Of a DNA stretch of 64,000 nt, positions 11,595 through 22,144 are shown piece by piece (position 1 is the stretch's first letter; the number at the start of each line of letters is the position of its first letter). A program made the translations under genes and the position numbers. The notes under the pieces are model-generated. The model ran no database searches. It was not told the origin of the DNA and saw nothing but the letters and a program-made list of their open reading frames with translations. Origin of the DNA: Manihot esculenta (Eukaryota; Streptophyta; Magnoliopsida; Malpighiales; Euphorbiaceae); assembly GCF_001659605.2 (NCBI RefSeq), contig NC_035170.2, positions 24,792,190-24,856,189 on the forward strand, written 5' to 3'.

Positions 11595-12238
11595 CTAGGT
11601 TCACATGATCGGACCTATAGAGAGAGTGTTGGGCTCATAGAGGTTAGAGGAAGTCAAGCACAATAGGAAATCCATCTTGATGTGAATTGTTTGTATTGTG
11701 ACGCATTCATACGATCATATGTTTTATTGAACTTTTTTTTATGTTCTACTCACTAGGCTCTTATACCTTATCCCTTTTCTCTTTTCCCTAACCCCAGGTT
11801 TGCAAGATCAGAGTTAGCTCGGAAAGTCGGCTGGGTTGCTGGTATAGCCTGTTGTAATAGTATAGCTATAGACATGTATTAATTTGTGGATTAGAATTGT
11901 GTTTTGTCCATGTTCTTCCTCGAAATCCTTATTTCATGATCCTTTTATGTAAAAGTTTTTAAGTATAAGTTATACTCGAATCAAGCTTGAGACATGTTAT
12001 GTTGACCATATTAGAGCATTTGATGAGAGCTCTAGTATAAATTTTATGTTTTCAGTTATGATGCATGCATAAGTTGAGTCTTGGTTCATGTAATGATTAT
12101 GTTTTTGTTGTTCGTGTGATCATATATGTGATTATATCAGGTGTAGCAGGATGTATAGTAGACTTACTATGGGCTCCGATGACCTTAAGTCGATTTGAAC
12201 TCTAGCGCCGATAGCAGTCCGGTTTTCGGGTCGTTACA

Positions 12239-13440
12239 TCTAGCATTTCTATTGTCCCTCGCCTCTCGCTGCTCCATGATGATCCTCGATGGTGGATGCT
12301 TGATGCTCGTCGCTCGCCATTGAACCTCGATGCTTGTCGCTCGATTTTTCTCATGACCATCTTATCCTTAATCACTTTTGGGTTGAATGGACCCTTGAGA
12401 TATGAAATTTGTGGGTTGAATGGATTATGGAAAGGAAAAAAGAAGAAGAAAAAAGAATATTAATGAATTTAGATTAGATTTTTTAGTGAGAAGAAAAGGA
12501 AGTCAGAGTATTCTTGAATGAATTTAGAAGAAAAGATGAATGAGTATGTGAAATGGCGATTTTTTTTCATTGATAATGGTACTTTTAGAATTACATTTTA
12601 ATTTCTTTCCTTTGTTCAAGTTAAAATAATTGAATTAATAAAATTATTAGATGAAGAAATTACCAATTTTGACAGAATTAAAATTTAAGGACTAAAGTAT
12701 TGAGTTCTAAAACTGTAGGGATAAATTCATTAATTATACTATATCTATAGTACTAAAAAATAATTTTTTCTATTGATAAATTGAAGTTAATTAACGAGTT
12801 GCAACAAGTCTGAATTTTTATCTAATTAAGTTTATGCTTATTTCGCATTCTTCAACCTTTGATACCAAGAAAATTGATCACCATAAAATATTTTCTTAAT
12901 TAAAACTAAAATATAGTCATTTTTAATGAAAATAATTTCATTTTTTTATAAATTTTATTAACCCGTATATATATAAATTTATTAATTTTTATTTTTTAAA
13001 TTACAACAAAAAAATAAAATTCGGATGTTTTTTCCAAAAATATATTTTGCACAGAAAATATTTTCTATATTTTTTATAAATAAATTATTTTTCACAAATA
13101 AATAAAATCTAAACCACATAGTTAACAAGTAACTTAAACCTTTATAAGGTTAGTTTAAAAATAATATACTACTATTTAAAAGTAAATAATTTTTATTAAA
13201 TAAATATATTCACTAATTAACTTATAAACCTATAAATAAATAAATTCTTAAAATTTAAAAAATTGAATACTATAAACTTGAATTTATCCCATTTATTAAA
13301 TAAGTCTAAAAATTAAATTTAAATTTACCTTTTAATAAAATAAATTCACACCCAACTTTTATCGAACTTCGATTCAAATAGTTCACGACCATATTAGAGT
13401 GAAATTTTTAATTAATTAGCCTAACCTACCTAAATTTACT
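12239..13440. other. AT-rich spacer, no gene seen
   Basis: The first 150 bp or so is a mixed stretch with repeated CTCGATG/GCTCGTCGCTCG words. The remainder is A/T-rich and full of stops in all frames. Nothing functional is recognisable. Confidence 0.6.
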
Positions 13441-13859
13441 TTTTTTTTTTTGGTAAGGAAATGAAGAGCCAAAGCTCAAAAAAATTATTCTAACTTGGGG
13501 TATCTTGAGCCAGAAATGGCTTCAAGTCCTCGAGGGAGCATCAAGAAAGCAGACTCCTAGATGGTTGTCTTGTGCTCATTTGCCCAGTCAGTATGTTGCA
13601 GCATTCGCTTCTGTGTATACATGATTAAACTGAATGTTTTTAAAACATTTTTTCAACTCCTCTACCTCTTGGAAAATTAAGTCCAAATGCCTTGGGGTTT
13701 GCTTTTGCCACATAAGACTTCAATGGCTTCTAAACAGTTTAATTCCACTACCAAATAGTTGACATGAGTATGTTTGACAACTTTGAGACCTTCAGCTATA
13801 GTTTGAAATTTAGCACTAAGGGCAATATTTCTTTTGAAGTTTGCAACAAAGCCTCTAAT

Positions 13860-14132
13860 TCAGCATCCCAACGAGTCCCGTAACAACTCTCCACTAGAAG
13901 CCATTTTGTCTTGACTTCTCCAAGAGCCATCAACATTTAACTTGAGGAGGGGATCGTCTGGGGGCTTCCATTTCAGAGGAAAAGAGTGTTCCAGAGTCAG
14001 CCCAAAACGACCATAGACCATTGACAAAGCTTGAACAAACTCTCTAGCGCTGTGAACTGCCTTGTAGAGAAGGCTGTCAAGACTGGACAGGTTGTTAGTG
14101 AAGAAAAAATAGTTCCTTCTATTCCAAAGCAT
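13860..14132 (-). pseudogene. LINE RNase H-domain remnant
   Basis: The 90-residue frame contains KWKPPDDPLLKLNVDGSW, the typical start of the plant LINE C-terminal RNase H-like domain (first catalytic Asp in NVDGS), and ends in LLRDSLGC. More degraded sequence continues to the poly(A) tail at 13451. It is not functional. Confidence 0.7.
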
Positions 14133-15411
14133 TCAACATGTTACTCCAAATAGGATAGACCATAGCATGTCATGGCACATAACATCATATCTTTGGATAT
14201 CTGACAAAATTCAGTCGCTTATGTGAAGTCTAGAGAAGAACAAACAACCTGAGTCAGGAGTGAGAATCTTATTCCATAAGCACTTGGCATCATTACAATC
14301 ATGCAAAATATGAAATAAAGATTCAACTTCCCTTTTACAAATTGGACATAGGCTACTGCTAGCTAGATGTCTCTGTTTGCATTCCTAGTTGGTCAGAAGC
14401 TTGTTATGGACAATTAGCTAAAGGAAGGTTTTGATATATTGTGGACCCGACCATTTCCACACGTAATTCCATCGGGTGTATGTTCGGACGCTCTGTGAGC
14501 CTGCAAGCAAAGAGTAAGCAGACTTAATAGAAAACATACCTAAGGTGGACGGAAGCCAGATAGAATTGTCTTAATCACTATTTTCTGACGGTGCCAGCAC
14601 CAAAGCTAAGAGAAGAAGCCTCAAGGGCAAAATAAGATGCTCAAATTTATGTCATTTCCACCCAGTGTGTGAGCAGTAATAGGATTCAATTAATTCAGAT
14701 ATGATACTTTCTAGGATAGGAATTCGAGCATCATTAAAAAGGCTAGATCCATTCAAAAGCCAGACTATCTTGCCAAAACCTAATGGATTTTCTATTTCCA
14801 AGGGACCATCCTACACTTGCCTTAAGGTCATCCCAAATAGGATAAACTCCATTCCAGAGGTTGGAACAGTTCCTGTTAGTGATGCATTGGGGTAGTGGAC
14901 CTTTTAGAATTGAGTATTTAGATTTGAGAACTTGAGCCTAAAGATCCTGTTTGTTGCAAACAAGACCCCCACATAATCTTAAACATAAAGGCCTTATTCA
15001 TCAAGCGTGAATTGCGAAATCCGAGTCCTCCTAGCTCCTAGGATGAATCACTTGATCCCACATCACTAGACTAATTTTTTGTCTCCACCAAGATTACCCC
15101 CATATAAAATTTCTACATATCTTATCAATGTCATCGCATATAGAGACCGAAAGGAAAGAGGTTTGCATTGCATACATGGGAATGGTGGACAACATGGATT
15201 GAGCTAAAGTGATACAAAGGGAGAGTTTACCAATTCCCAGTTGAAAAGTTATTCCTTACTTTGTCAATGATATATTGAAAACTTTTCTTGGTTACTCTAT
15301 TGTGAAAAAGAGGGATACCAAGTATTTCCCTAAATCATCAGTTTCTTGAACTCTTAATAAAGAGCATACCTCTTTTTTTTTCCTTGAGTCCACATTCTTA
15401 GAGAATAAGAC

Positions 15412-16417
15412 TCAAGTTTTGGCTTTATTAATATTTTGTCTAGAAATCTTACAGAAGTCCTCAAGCACCCTGTTTATGATAAAAACTTGTGAGCTTGAAG
15501 CTTCAGCAAAGATAATAAGGCCATCTGCAAAAAATAAGTTTGTTTGTTTTGGACCTCCTTTATTAAGCTGGATGGGCTTCCACTTACTTTGGGATATTGC
15601 TTGACTGATGCTTTGCACCAACCTTTCCATACAGAGAACAAAAAGGTAAGGAGAAAGAGGGTCCTCTTGTCTCAGTTCTCTAAATGGTTGAAAAGACTTG
15701 GTTAACTCAATTATTAATGAACTAATGCAATTCATCACCACTTTAACAAAGTTAATGGGGAGTCCTGCATCTAACAAAGTATCTTGAAGAAAATTCCAGC
15801 GGAGAGCTAGAAACCCCTTTCTCCCTTTTTTAAAGTGCATAGAGTGCATAACTTTCTGAGTGATAATGATATTATCTACAATTTTCCACCCCGAGACAAA
15901 ACTAGTTTGATTAGGGCTAATGATATGAGAAAGGAGTGGTTTCAATCTGTTCACTAAGACTTTAATAACAATCTTTATAAATAACAGAACATAGAGATAT
16001 AATACGAAAGTCAGCAATAATCTCGGGATTAGCTTTCTTAGGAATCAAAGAGATTAAAGTGCTATTAAGGAGTGTTCCAAAGGAAGTCCTAAGAGAACTT
16101 GGCCAACTACCGAGACAATTTGAGCATTCAAAAGATTTCAATATTTTTGAAAAGAACCTTGCATGAAACCCATTAGGACTGGTTTCCTTCCAAGGCTTCA
16201 TGTCAAAAAGAGTTGCGTGAACTTCATTAACAGAGACAAGAGAATTCAAGTTACTTAGAACAGTTGGGTGAAGTTTAGGAAACATACCTTTTACTTGATA
16301 AGGAATAAAAGAACATGTGTCCTGCTGATAGAGCCTTTGAAAGAACCAACATGTTAAGTATTTAAGAGCCTCCTTATCACTTACCCAAATGCCCATTTCG
16401 TCTTTGAGAGATTCCAC
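15412..16417 (-). pseudogene. LINE reverse transcriptase remnant
   Basis: Two overlapping frames (15962-16417 and 15412-16017) together cover the N-terminal and catalytic palm parts of an L1-type reverse transcriptase. The frame shifts around 15960-16017. The expected second Asp of the FADD active site is Gly. Similar degenerate copies are common in plant genomes. It has no coding potential as it stands. Confidence 0.85.
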
Positions 16418-16576
16418 AAAATTTTTTTCCTTCTTACCAGAGTTTTAGTGTGAAAAAACAGGAAGTATTCTTATCTCCCCATTAAATCCAGTCAATTCTG
16501 GATTTTTGAAACCAAATAAGCTATTCTTTATAAAAAATGATATCAAGATGTTTTTTGAGCTTAATATCCAAATTAG

Positions 16577-16797
16577 TGTTGAGAATCAAACAATCACACA
16601 ATCTAAAAATAAGCACGAAAAGAAATTAACATACAGTTTTAACGTGGTTCACCAATTTGGCTACGTCCATGGCGGCTAGGGTTTTCTTATTTCTCTGTGA
16701 GTTTTGAAACGAAATATACTAGGAGAATATTACATATTTATAAGTTTAGGAAAAATACAAAAAGGCAAAATAGCCCTCAGAAAAAATTCTCCCACTT
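16577..16797 (-). repeat. Copia 3' LTR remnant
   Basis: TGTTGAGAATCAAACAATCACA at the left edge matches the LTR at 26856 with many substitutions. Similarity ends near 16797 (AAAAATTC), so the LTR is truncated relative to the 369-bp partner. Confidence 0.8.
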
Positions 16798-16882
16798 AAA
16801 GACTAATCCAGCCAACCCAACCATTTTCATTCTCCATGCCAATGTATCCAACAAATACACCTAGCTGTAAATATCTTCCATA

Positions 16883-17508
16883 CTACTGTAGAAGACCAAC
16901 TGAGGCCTTGCACAATCCCAGCTTTCCAGCATCAGCACCTTTAGTCAACATATCTGCTGGATTCTTAGTACCTTCAATTATCTTCAAACACATCTCACCT
17001 TCTTCCACCAGACTGCGAGTAAAATGGTACCTACATCGAATGTGTTTTGTTCTGAAGTGATACACTGGGTTCTTCACCAACTATATGGCACTCTGATTAT
17101 CAGTGAAAATAACATTGTCAAGCTGCTTCTTGTTCAACTCTTCCAAGTAATCAGTCAACCATATCATCTCCTTACCAGTTTCAGCAATTGTATCATATTC
17201 AACCTCTGTAGATGACATAGAGACACACTTTTGAAGTTTAGACATCCAACTCACTATTGTCCCATCTATAGTGTAGACATACCCAAATGTACTTTTGCTT
17301 GTATCCACATCTCCGTTAAGATCGACATCAACAAAACCTTCTAATACTACCTTGGCATTCCCATAATAAAGTGATATACTAGCTATTCCTTTCAAGTATC
17401 TCAAAAGCCACTTCACAGCTTCCAAATGCTCTTTTTCTGGATCTGACATATATCTGCTCACAGCTCCTATTGCATGTGCTATATCAGGTCTAGTACAAAC
17501 CACAACAT
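16883..17508 (-). pseudogene. Copia RNase H region
   Basis: The upstream frame 17081-17512 has TRPDIAHAIGAVSRYMSDP, then SMSSTEVEYDTIAETGKEM and FTDNQSAI. The frame 16883-17080 continues with RTKHIRCRYHFTRSLVEEG and NPADMLTKG. These are the standard end blocks of copia pol. One stop or frame change separates the two. A solo LTR interrupts the coding sequence at 17509-17513. Confidence 0.85.
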
Positions 17509-17822
17509 ACATCTATTAGTGTATTTGTCCTAGACCATAATCTTGGACCTTTTGTATGTCATTTTGTTTATTAATAAAAGAGGTTTTATTATCATTATTA
17601 TTGGTTTGCATGTTACATAATAATGATTGACATCCCTGGTTACTTATTATTATGATAAAAATAATAAAATATGACTAGTATGATTATTGATTGATAATCA
17701 TAAGATGAATATGTGTATGTTGATATAAATCAATAATCATAAATACTTGTTAGAAAATAATGTATTGGATGGACCCACATTGAAATCACTACATGGGTTA
17801 TTATTATAAGTGAATCTCAAAA

Positions 17823-19951
17823 TGCAATACCCGGCTAGAGTCTGGCATCAGAATTCTACAGTCCGGTGGAATCTCGGATGTCGGAACTCTCTAGAAGGGT
17901 AATAGATATGTTTTTCTAAATTGTTTTTCTAAGTTTTAATGTTTTAAGTGTAAAGAAAATGAGTTTTTGAAAGAAAAGATCCAAGGAAGAAAAGCCAGGT
18001 TCGGCCGCCGAACATGCATGACTTTGGAATCACGTTCGGCCGCCGAAGGTGGTCTGGCCAGCCACCTATAAAAGACCATAGGTCAGTGAATGGATAAGAT
18101 TTTTCTTTCCATTTCCACGGACAGAGGTGAGACCATGATCTTCCTTGGGTGATCTTCATGTTTTCTCCAAATCTTTCAAAGTTTTGATAAGTTTTCATGT
18201 TGTTTTGAAGCTTTTGAGCTCAAAAACAAAGTTTTGAAGCTTGGAGAATTTGAGAGAGAATTTCTCCATATCTCCATGTTAGGATCACCTATCCTCTCGA
18301 TCTTCAAGAGGTAAGTGTAGATCCCTACCTTCTTTTATGTTTTATGAAGGTTTTATGGAGTTTTATGGGTAGAGATGCATGAATAGGTTAAGTAGGGTTT
18401 TTGGTTGATTGTTGGTGAAAGCATGTTTATGTGTTGAATGGTGATATTTGATGGGGTTTTAAGGTAGTTTTGGACCCCTTTGTGCATGTACTTGGGTATA
18501 TGTTTGTTGTTAAGTTGTTGGTTGCATGTATGAGGAAGTTGGGAGGTTGGTTGCATGTATGAGGAAGTTGGGAGGTTGGTTGCATGAGGCAGAGTAGGGT
18601 TCTGCCTTACTGGAGAACCCAGTTTCGGCCGCCGAAGGAAGTTTCGGCCGCCGAACATGCTAAGGAGGTGGTTTCGGCTGCCTAAGCTCACCCCCGAAAG
18701 TTTAGACTTTCGACTCTGGAGGGAGTTTCGGCCGCCGAAGGTTGGGGACTTTCGTCTCTGGATAGGACTTTCAGTAGCCGAAGGTGCCGCCGAAAATGCC
18801 TGAGTTTCGGCTCTGGAGGGACTTTCGGCCGCCGAACATGCCGCCGAAAGTGCCCTGTCCAACCTTCTTTTGCATGTTTTCCTTGATTGTTTTAGGATGT
18901 TTTAGGGGGGGGTTTTGAGGAGTTTTATAGCGATGTTCTTGAGTTAGTTTGGTCCCTCATCTGAGTCCACCTGTGTAGGAACGGACCAGAGGAACCGAAG
19001 AGCTCAGCAGTGAGCATTATTTCAGAGTCAGTACAGAGTTAGTCAGAGGTGAGTGGAACTAAACTTAATCTTTTTAATTGAGAAATCAAATGCTTTTAGC
19101 ATGTTCATGCATCATGATTATGCAATAGGTTGATTGCATTAGAATTCACTAATATGTGCATTGCATTATTTCCTGTATTTGCGGACGGACATAGTGTTGG
19201 TTTCATTAGCCCTCCCAGTAAAGTCCTGAGGAGCCCCATTGAGGGCCGGGCACAGTAAAGTCCTGAAGAGCCCCGAGAGGGCCGGGCACAGAGTACTTTT
19301 GTACTATTGATTGTATAAGAAAGTCCTGAGGAGCTCTTTCGTGGGCCGGGCACAGAGGGATTTTTGATTCAGTCCGTCCAGTATGTGATTACTTGTAATG
19401 TGATGCATTTCATGTGAGCATGTTTATTAACATGTTTTTATTGTTCTACTCATTGGGCTAGTATAGCTCACCCCTCTCCCTTAACCCCAGTATTGCAGGA
19501 TCAGAGTTCAAGGGGAGTTCAGCAGAGTACATGAAGAGTAAAGAGTTGGGTAATAGCATAGTGTGGACATGTAATATTGTAAAGAGATGTTTTAGTATTG
19601 TATAGAGTTTAGTAGTGTGCTTGACCCATATATTTTGATAAATCCCTTTTTGTATACATGGTTTGTTTTTGTAAATGTTTTCTTAATGAGTATGAAAACC
19701 AGGCTTAACATAGTTAACCCGTCTAGAGCAATGATGAGAGCTCTAGTAAGGGGTTCTGTAGTACAGAGATAGTGCATGCACAGGTTGAGCCTTGGTACAG
19801 AGCAAAGTTTTATGTTTTTACAGAAAATGCATGATCATGTATGGGATTTTACAGGTACACAGAGAGTATAGCAGGCTTGCTACAGGTCCCGGCGACCTTA
19901 TGTCGATCTGGATCCTAGTGCCGGTAGCGGTCCGGTTTCCGGGTCGTTACA
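17823..19951 (+). mobile_element. Tekay-family solo LTR, target duplication CAAAA
   Basis: The 2129-bp LTR runs from TGCAATACCCGG to GGGTCGTTACA, with CAAAA at 17818-17822 and 19952-19956. It sits inside the copia-type solo LTR. Internal signals are palindromes at 17998-18048, TATAAAA at 18067-18073, donor GT at 18311, palindromes at 18624-18850, three minisatellite units at about 19206-19350 and acceptor AG at 19497-19498. A 26-bp direct duplication lies at about 18535-18590. Confidence 0.92.
18311..19498 (+). other. Putative LTR leader intron (1188 nt)
   Basis: TTCAAGAG|GTAAG is the donor at 18311. The pyrimidine tract CACCCCTCTCCCTTAACCCCAG is followed by TATTGCAG|G, ending at 19498. Confidence 0.45.
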
Positions 19952-21106
19952 CAAAATAGTTATGTTTTAATCCTTTGAATTGAGATTATCTAATATAAGG
20001 ACTGTTATGTTTTGACATAACCAAACATTATCTTTAATCGGATAATCATAAAGGTTATGATTGAGTATAATAGAAATTATATAGAGAATATTGGACAATC
20101 AAGATAGAATTTGCCCCTCTCTTTGAGAGAGATATCTTCTGGACCCCTCGATAAGTGAGACTGAGAAATGCATAGTCGTGCTCAAATGAATTGATAATAT
20201 AATCAATATCATTTGGTTTTATCAGTCTACTTAGAGATCGAGAAAGCATAAGCTTGAATATTATAAGTTCAACATTGACCATGACTTATGTTCAAACTAG
20301 ATATCGTATGACAAAGGGATTAATACATGTTATATTTATTAGGCTTAATCGGACTATCAATCCTCATATTAGTTGGGTAGTCATAATGTCTTGCTAGAGG
20401 TCGCTTATGATTTATGGGCCTTATTAAAATGGACCTATTGCCAATTAATGTGAGCCTATTATATCACACACAAAAGAACGTCATTGATGTGCTATGTCAT
20501 ATTAATGGGCTAAGAGCCCGTTAGTATAATTAATAATAATATTAACAAAGATGTTATATTATTAATATTAATTATTTGTAATTATTATAAGATAATAATA
20601 TCTGCAGCCTATATGTAACGGTTACAGATAAAAGGTCTTTTTGTTTTCTTTTGAAAAGGACTTATCGCACAGATATATTGGTATCTGCGATTGTGTGCTT
20701 GTTACAATTACCACAACTCTTTTATGAAAAGAAAAGTGTGAAAATGAGAAGTTTTTAAGAAAAAACGAGTGAACAGAAAACATCTTCTTTGAGAGCTTTA
20801 TAGAAAGCGTGAGGAGGATTTTTTGATCGTTTTCTGTGTTGCATATTTGGATCATATAGTTAATCTATCAGTTCAGAGAGCTAGTACTCCAGACGAAAAC
20901 TTTCGTGTGGATACCATTGAGGGTATTCATTTCAGAAGCAGCACCATCAATCCTACTAGGATTTTCGAAATCTAAAAGATTAGTTTCTTTATCCTTCCTT
21001 TCGAATTAAACAAAGCGCTCAGATCCTGAAAGGGAAAACAAAGATCTTTTATTTTTTCGCTGCGTATTTTTGGGTTGCAGCGATCTTTGGGCTTCCTTAC
21101 AACATC

Positions 21107-22139
21107 AAACTCCCAACTGCAATAGTATAAGGTACTTTTGCCATATGATCACACTCCATAGCTGTCTTGGGTGATTGCTCCTTTGACAATTTGAGATGGT
21201 TAGTCAAAGGTGTGCTCCTAGGCTTAACATCATTAACTCTGAACCTGGACAACACCTTCTAAATTTATTGCTTCTGGGATAAATTTAGAATTCCAGCAGA
21301 CCTGTCCCGGAAAATCCTCATCCCTAGAATCTGCTTTACTACACTCAAATTTTTCATCTCAAACTCTAATGACAGTTTTCCTTTAAGATTATTGATTCCC
21401 TCCATACTTGACCCTGCAATTAATATATTATCCACATATAAGAGTAAAATAACAAAGAAGTCAGTAGACTTCTTAATATAACAACACTGATCTTTTTCAC
21501 TCCTGTGATTCTGCACATGAAAAAGTCAAACTTCTTATACCACTGTCTTGGAGCCTTCTTCAACCCATACAAACTCCTCTTGAGCTTGCACACTATGTGT
21601 TCCCTACCAAGAACCTCATATCCCTGTAGTTGCTGCATGTAGATCCTTTCCTCCAGATCTCCATGTAAAAATGTTGTTTTTACATTCATCTACTCAAGGT
21701 GCAAATTTTCTGCTGCAACAATACTCAGCAAAATTTTGATTGTGGTTAACTTCACAACAGGAGAGTATATTTCAGTGTAATCAATACATTTTCTTTGTGA
21801 ATACCCCTTGATCACCAATCGAGTCTTGAACCTAATTTTTCCATCCGTTTCATTCTTAATCCCGTAAACCCACTTGTTCAACAAGTTTCCTTACCTGTAG
21901 GTAAGTTAATTTCCAAGTATCATTCTTCTCAAGTGACTATATCTTATCATCCATGGCTTGCTCCCACTTGATTAAACCCTCCACCTGCAAAGCCTCATCA
22001 AAGGATTACGGTTCCCTCCATCAGTCAACAACAAATAATACAGGAAAGGTAAATACCTTTGTGGTGACTTGGTAGCTCTGGTAGATCTCCTTAACACTGG
22101 TGCAAGTGTGACTGGCTGTTGTTCTAGTTCTGCAATAGT
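21107..22139 (-). pseudogene. Copia reverse transcriptase region
   Basis: Frames 21690-21884 (KARLVIKGY-type block, YTEIYSPVVKLTTIK), 21420-21689 ([38 protein letters not shown]) and 21265-21516 ([21 protein letters not shown]) give the copia reverse transcriptase blocks in order. They are broken by frameshifts and stops. YVDN replaces the catalytic YVDD. The adjacent integrase part lies beyond the insertion at 22145-24584. Confidence 0.88.
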
Positions 22140-22144
22140 ATTTT

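Larger units (their letters stand above)
9347..11670 (+). mobile_element. Tekay-family 5' LTR plus primer-binding site and truncated leader
   Basis: An LTR of 2232 bp (9347-11578; first bases TATAATACCC instead of TGTAATACCC) is followed by the primer-binding site and about 80 bases of the untranslated leader, ending at CAATAGGAAA. The insert is flanked by TCCAT (9342-9346 and 11671-11675), which looks like a 5-bp target duplication even though no gag-pol and no 3' LTR are present. Signals in the LTR are palindromes at 9520-9597, TATAAAA at 9609-9615, donor at 9850, palindromes at 10136-10410, minisatellite units at 10790-10950 and acceptor at 11100. Confidence 0.8.
9019..12238 (+). mobile_element. 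Tekay-family LTR fragment, interrupted
   Basis: The plus-strand LTR sequence at 9019-9346 (from CATCACGAATGC through minisatellite units to GACAAGTCCAT) continues at 11676-12238 (ATTGTTTGTATTGTGACGC region, acceptor block, terminal CGGGTCGTTACA). It is split by the insertion 9347-11670. The upstream half of the LTR is missing. The parallel LTR at 1-1706 shows the uninterrupted sequence across the break. Confidence 0.8.
13441..16576 (-). mobile_element. LINE (L1-type), 3' half: reverse transcriptase and RNase H remnants
   Basis: The T-run at 13441-13451 is the poly(A) tail of a minus-strand LINE. Upstream on the minus strand are an RNase H-like remnant with LKLNVDGSW (13860-14132), then reverse transcriptase fragments (15412-16417). 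These have the blocks LIPKKANPEIIADFRIISLC, PNQTSFVSG, DPLSPYLFVLCMERLV and FADGLIIFAEA. The catalytic FADD is changed to FADG, and several stops and frameshifts interrupt the frame. The 5' end stops at the copia junction 16576, and the missing upstream part resumes at 27225. Confidence 0.85.
17514..21101 (+). mobile_element. Solo LTR of a second copia-type family, split by another solo LTR
   Basis: ACATC occurs on both sides (17509-17513 and 21102-21106) and exactly joins the flanking copia pol sequence. After removal of the inner insertion the LTR is about 1.45 kb. It starts TATTAGTGTATTTGTCC, with the expected TG changed to TA, and ends GGGCTTCCTTACA. The opening (including GTTTATTAATAAAAG) and the ending are typical of long copia LTRs, which suggests plus orientation. 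No internal domain remains. Confidence 0.75.
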
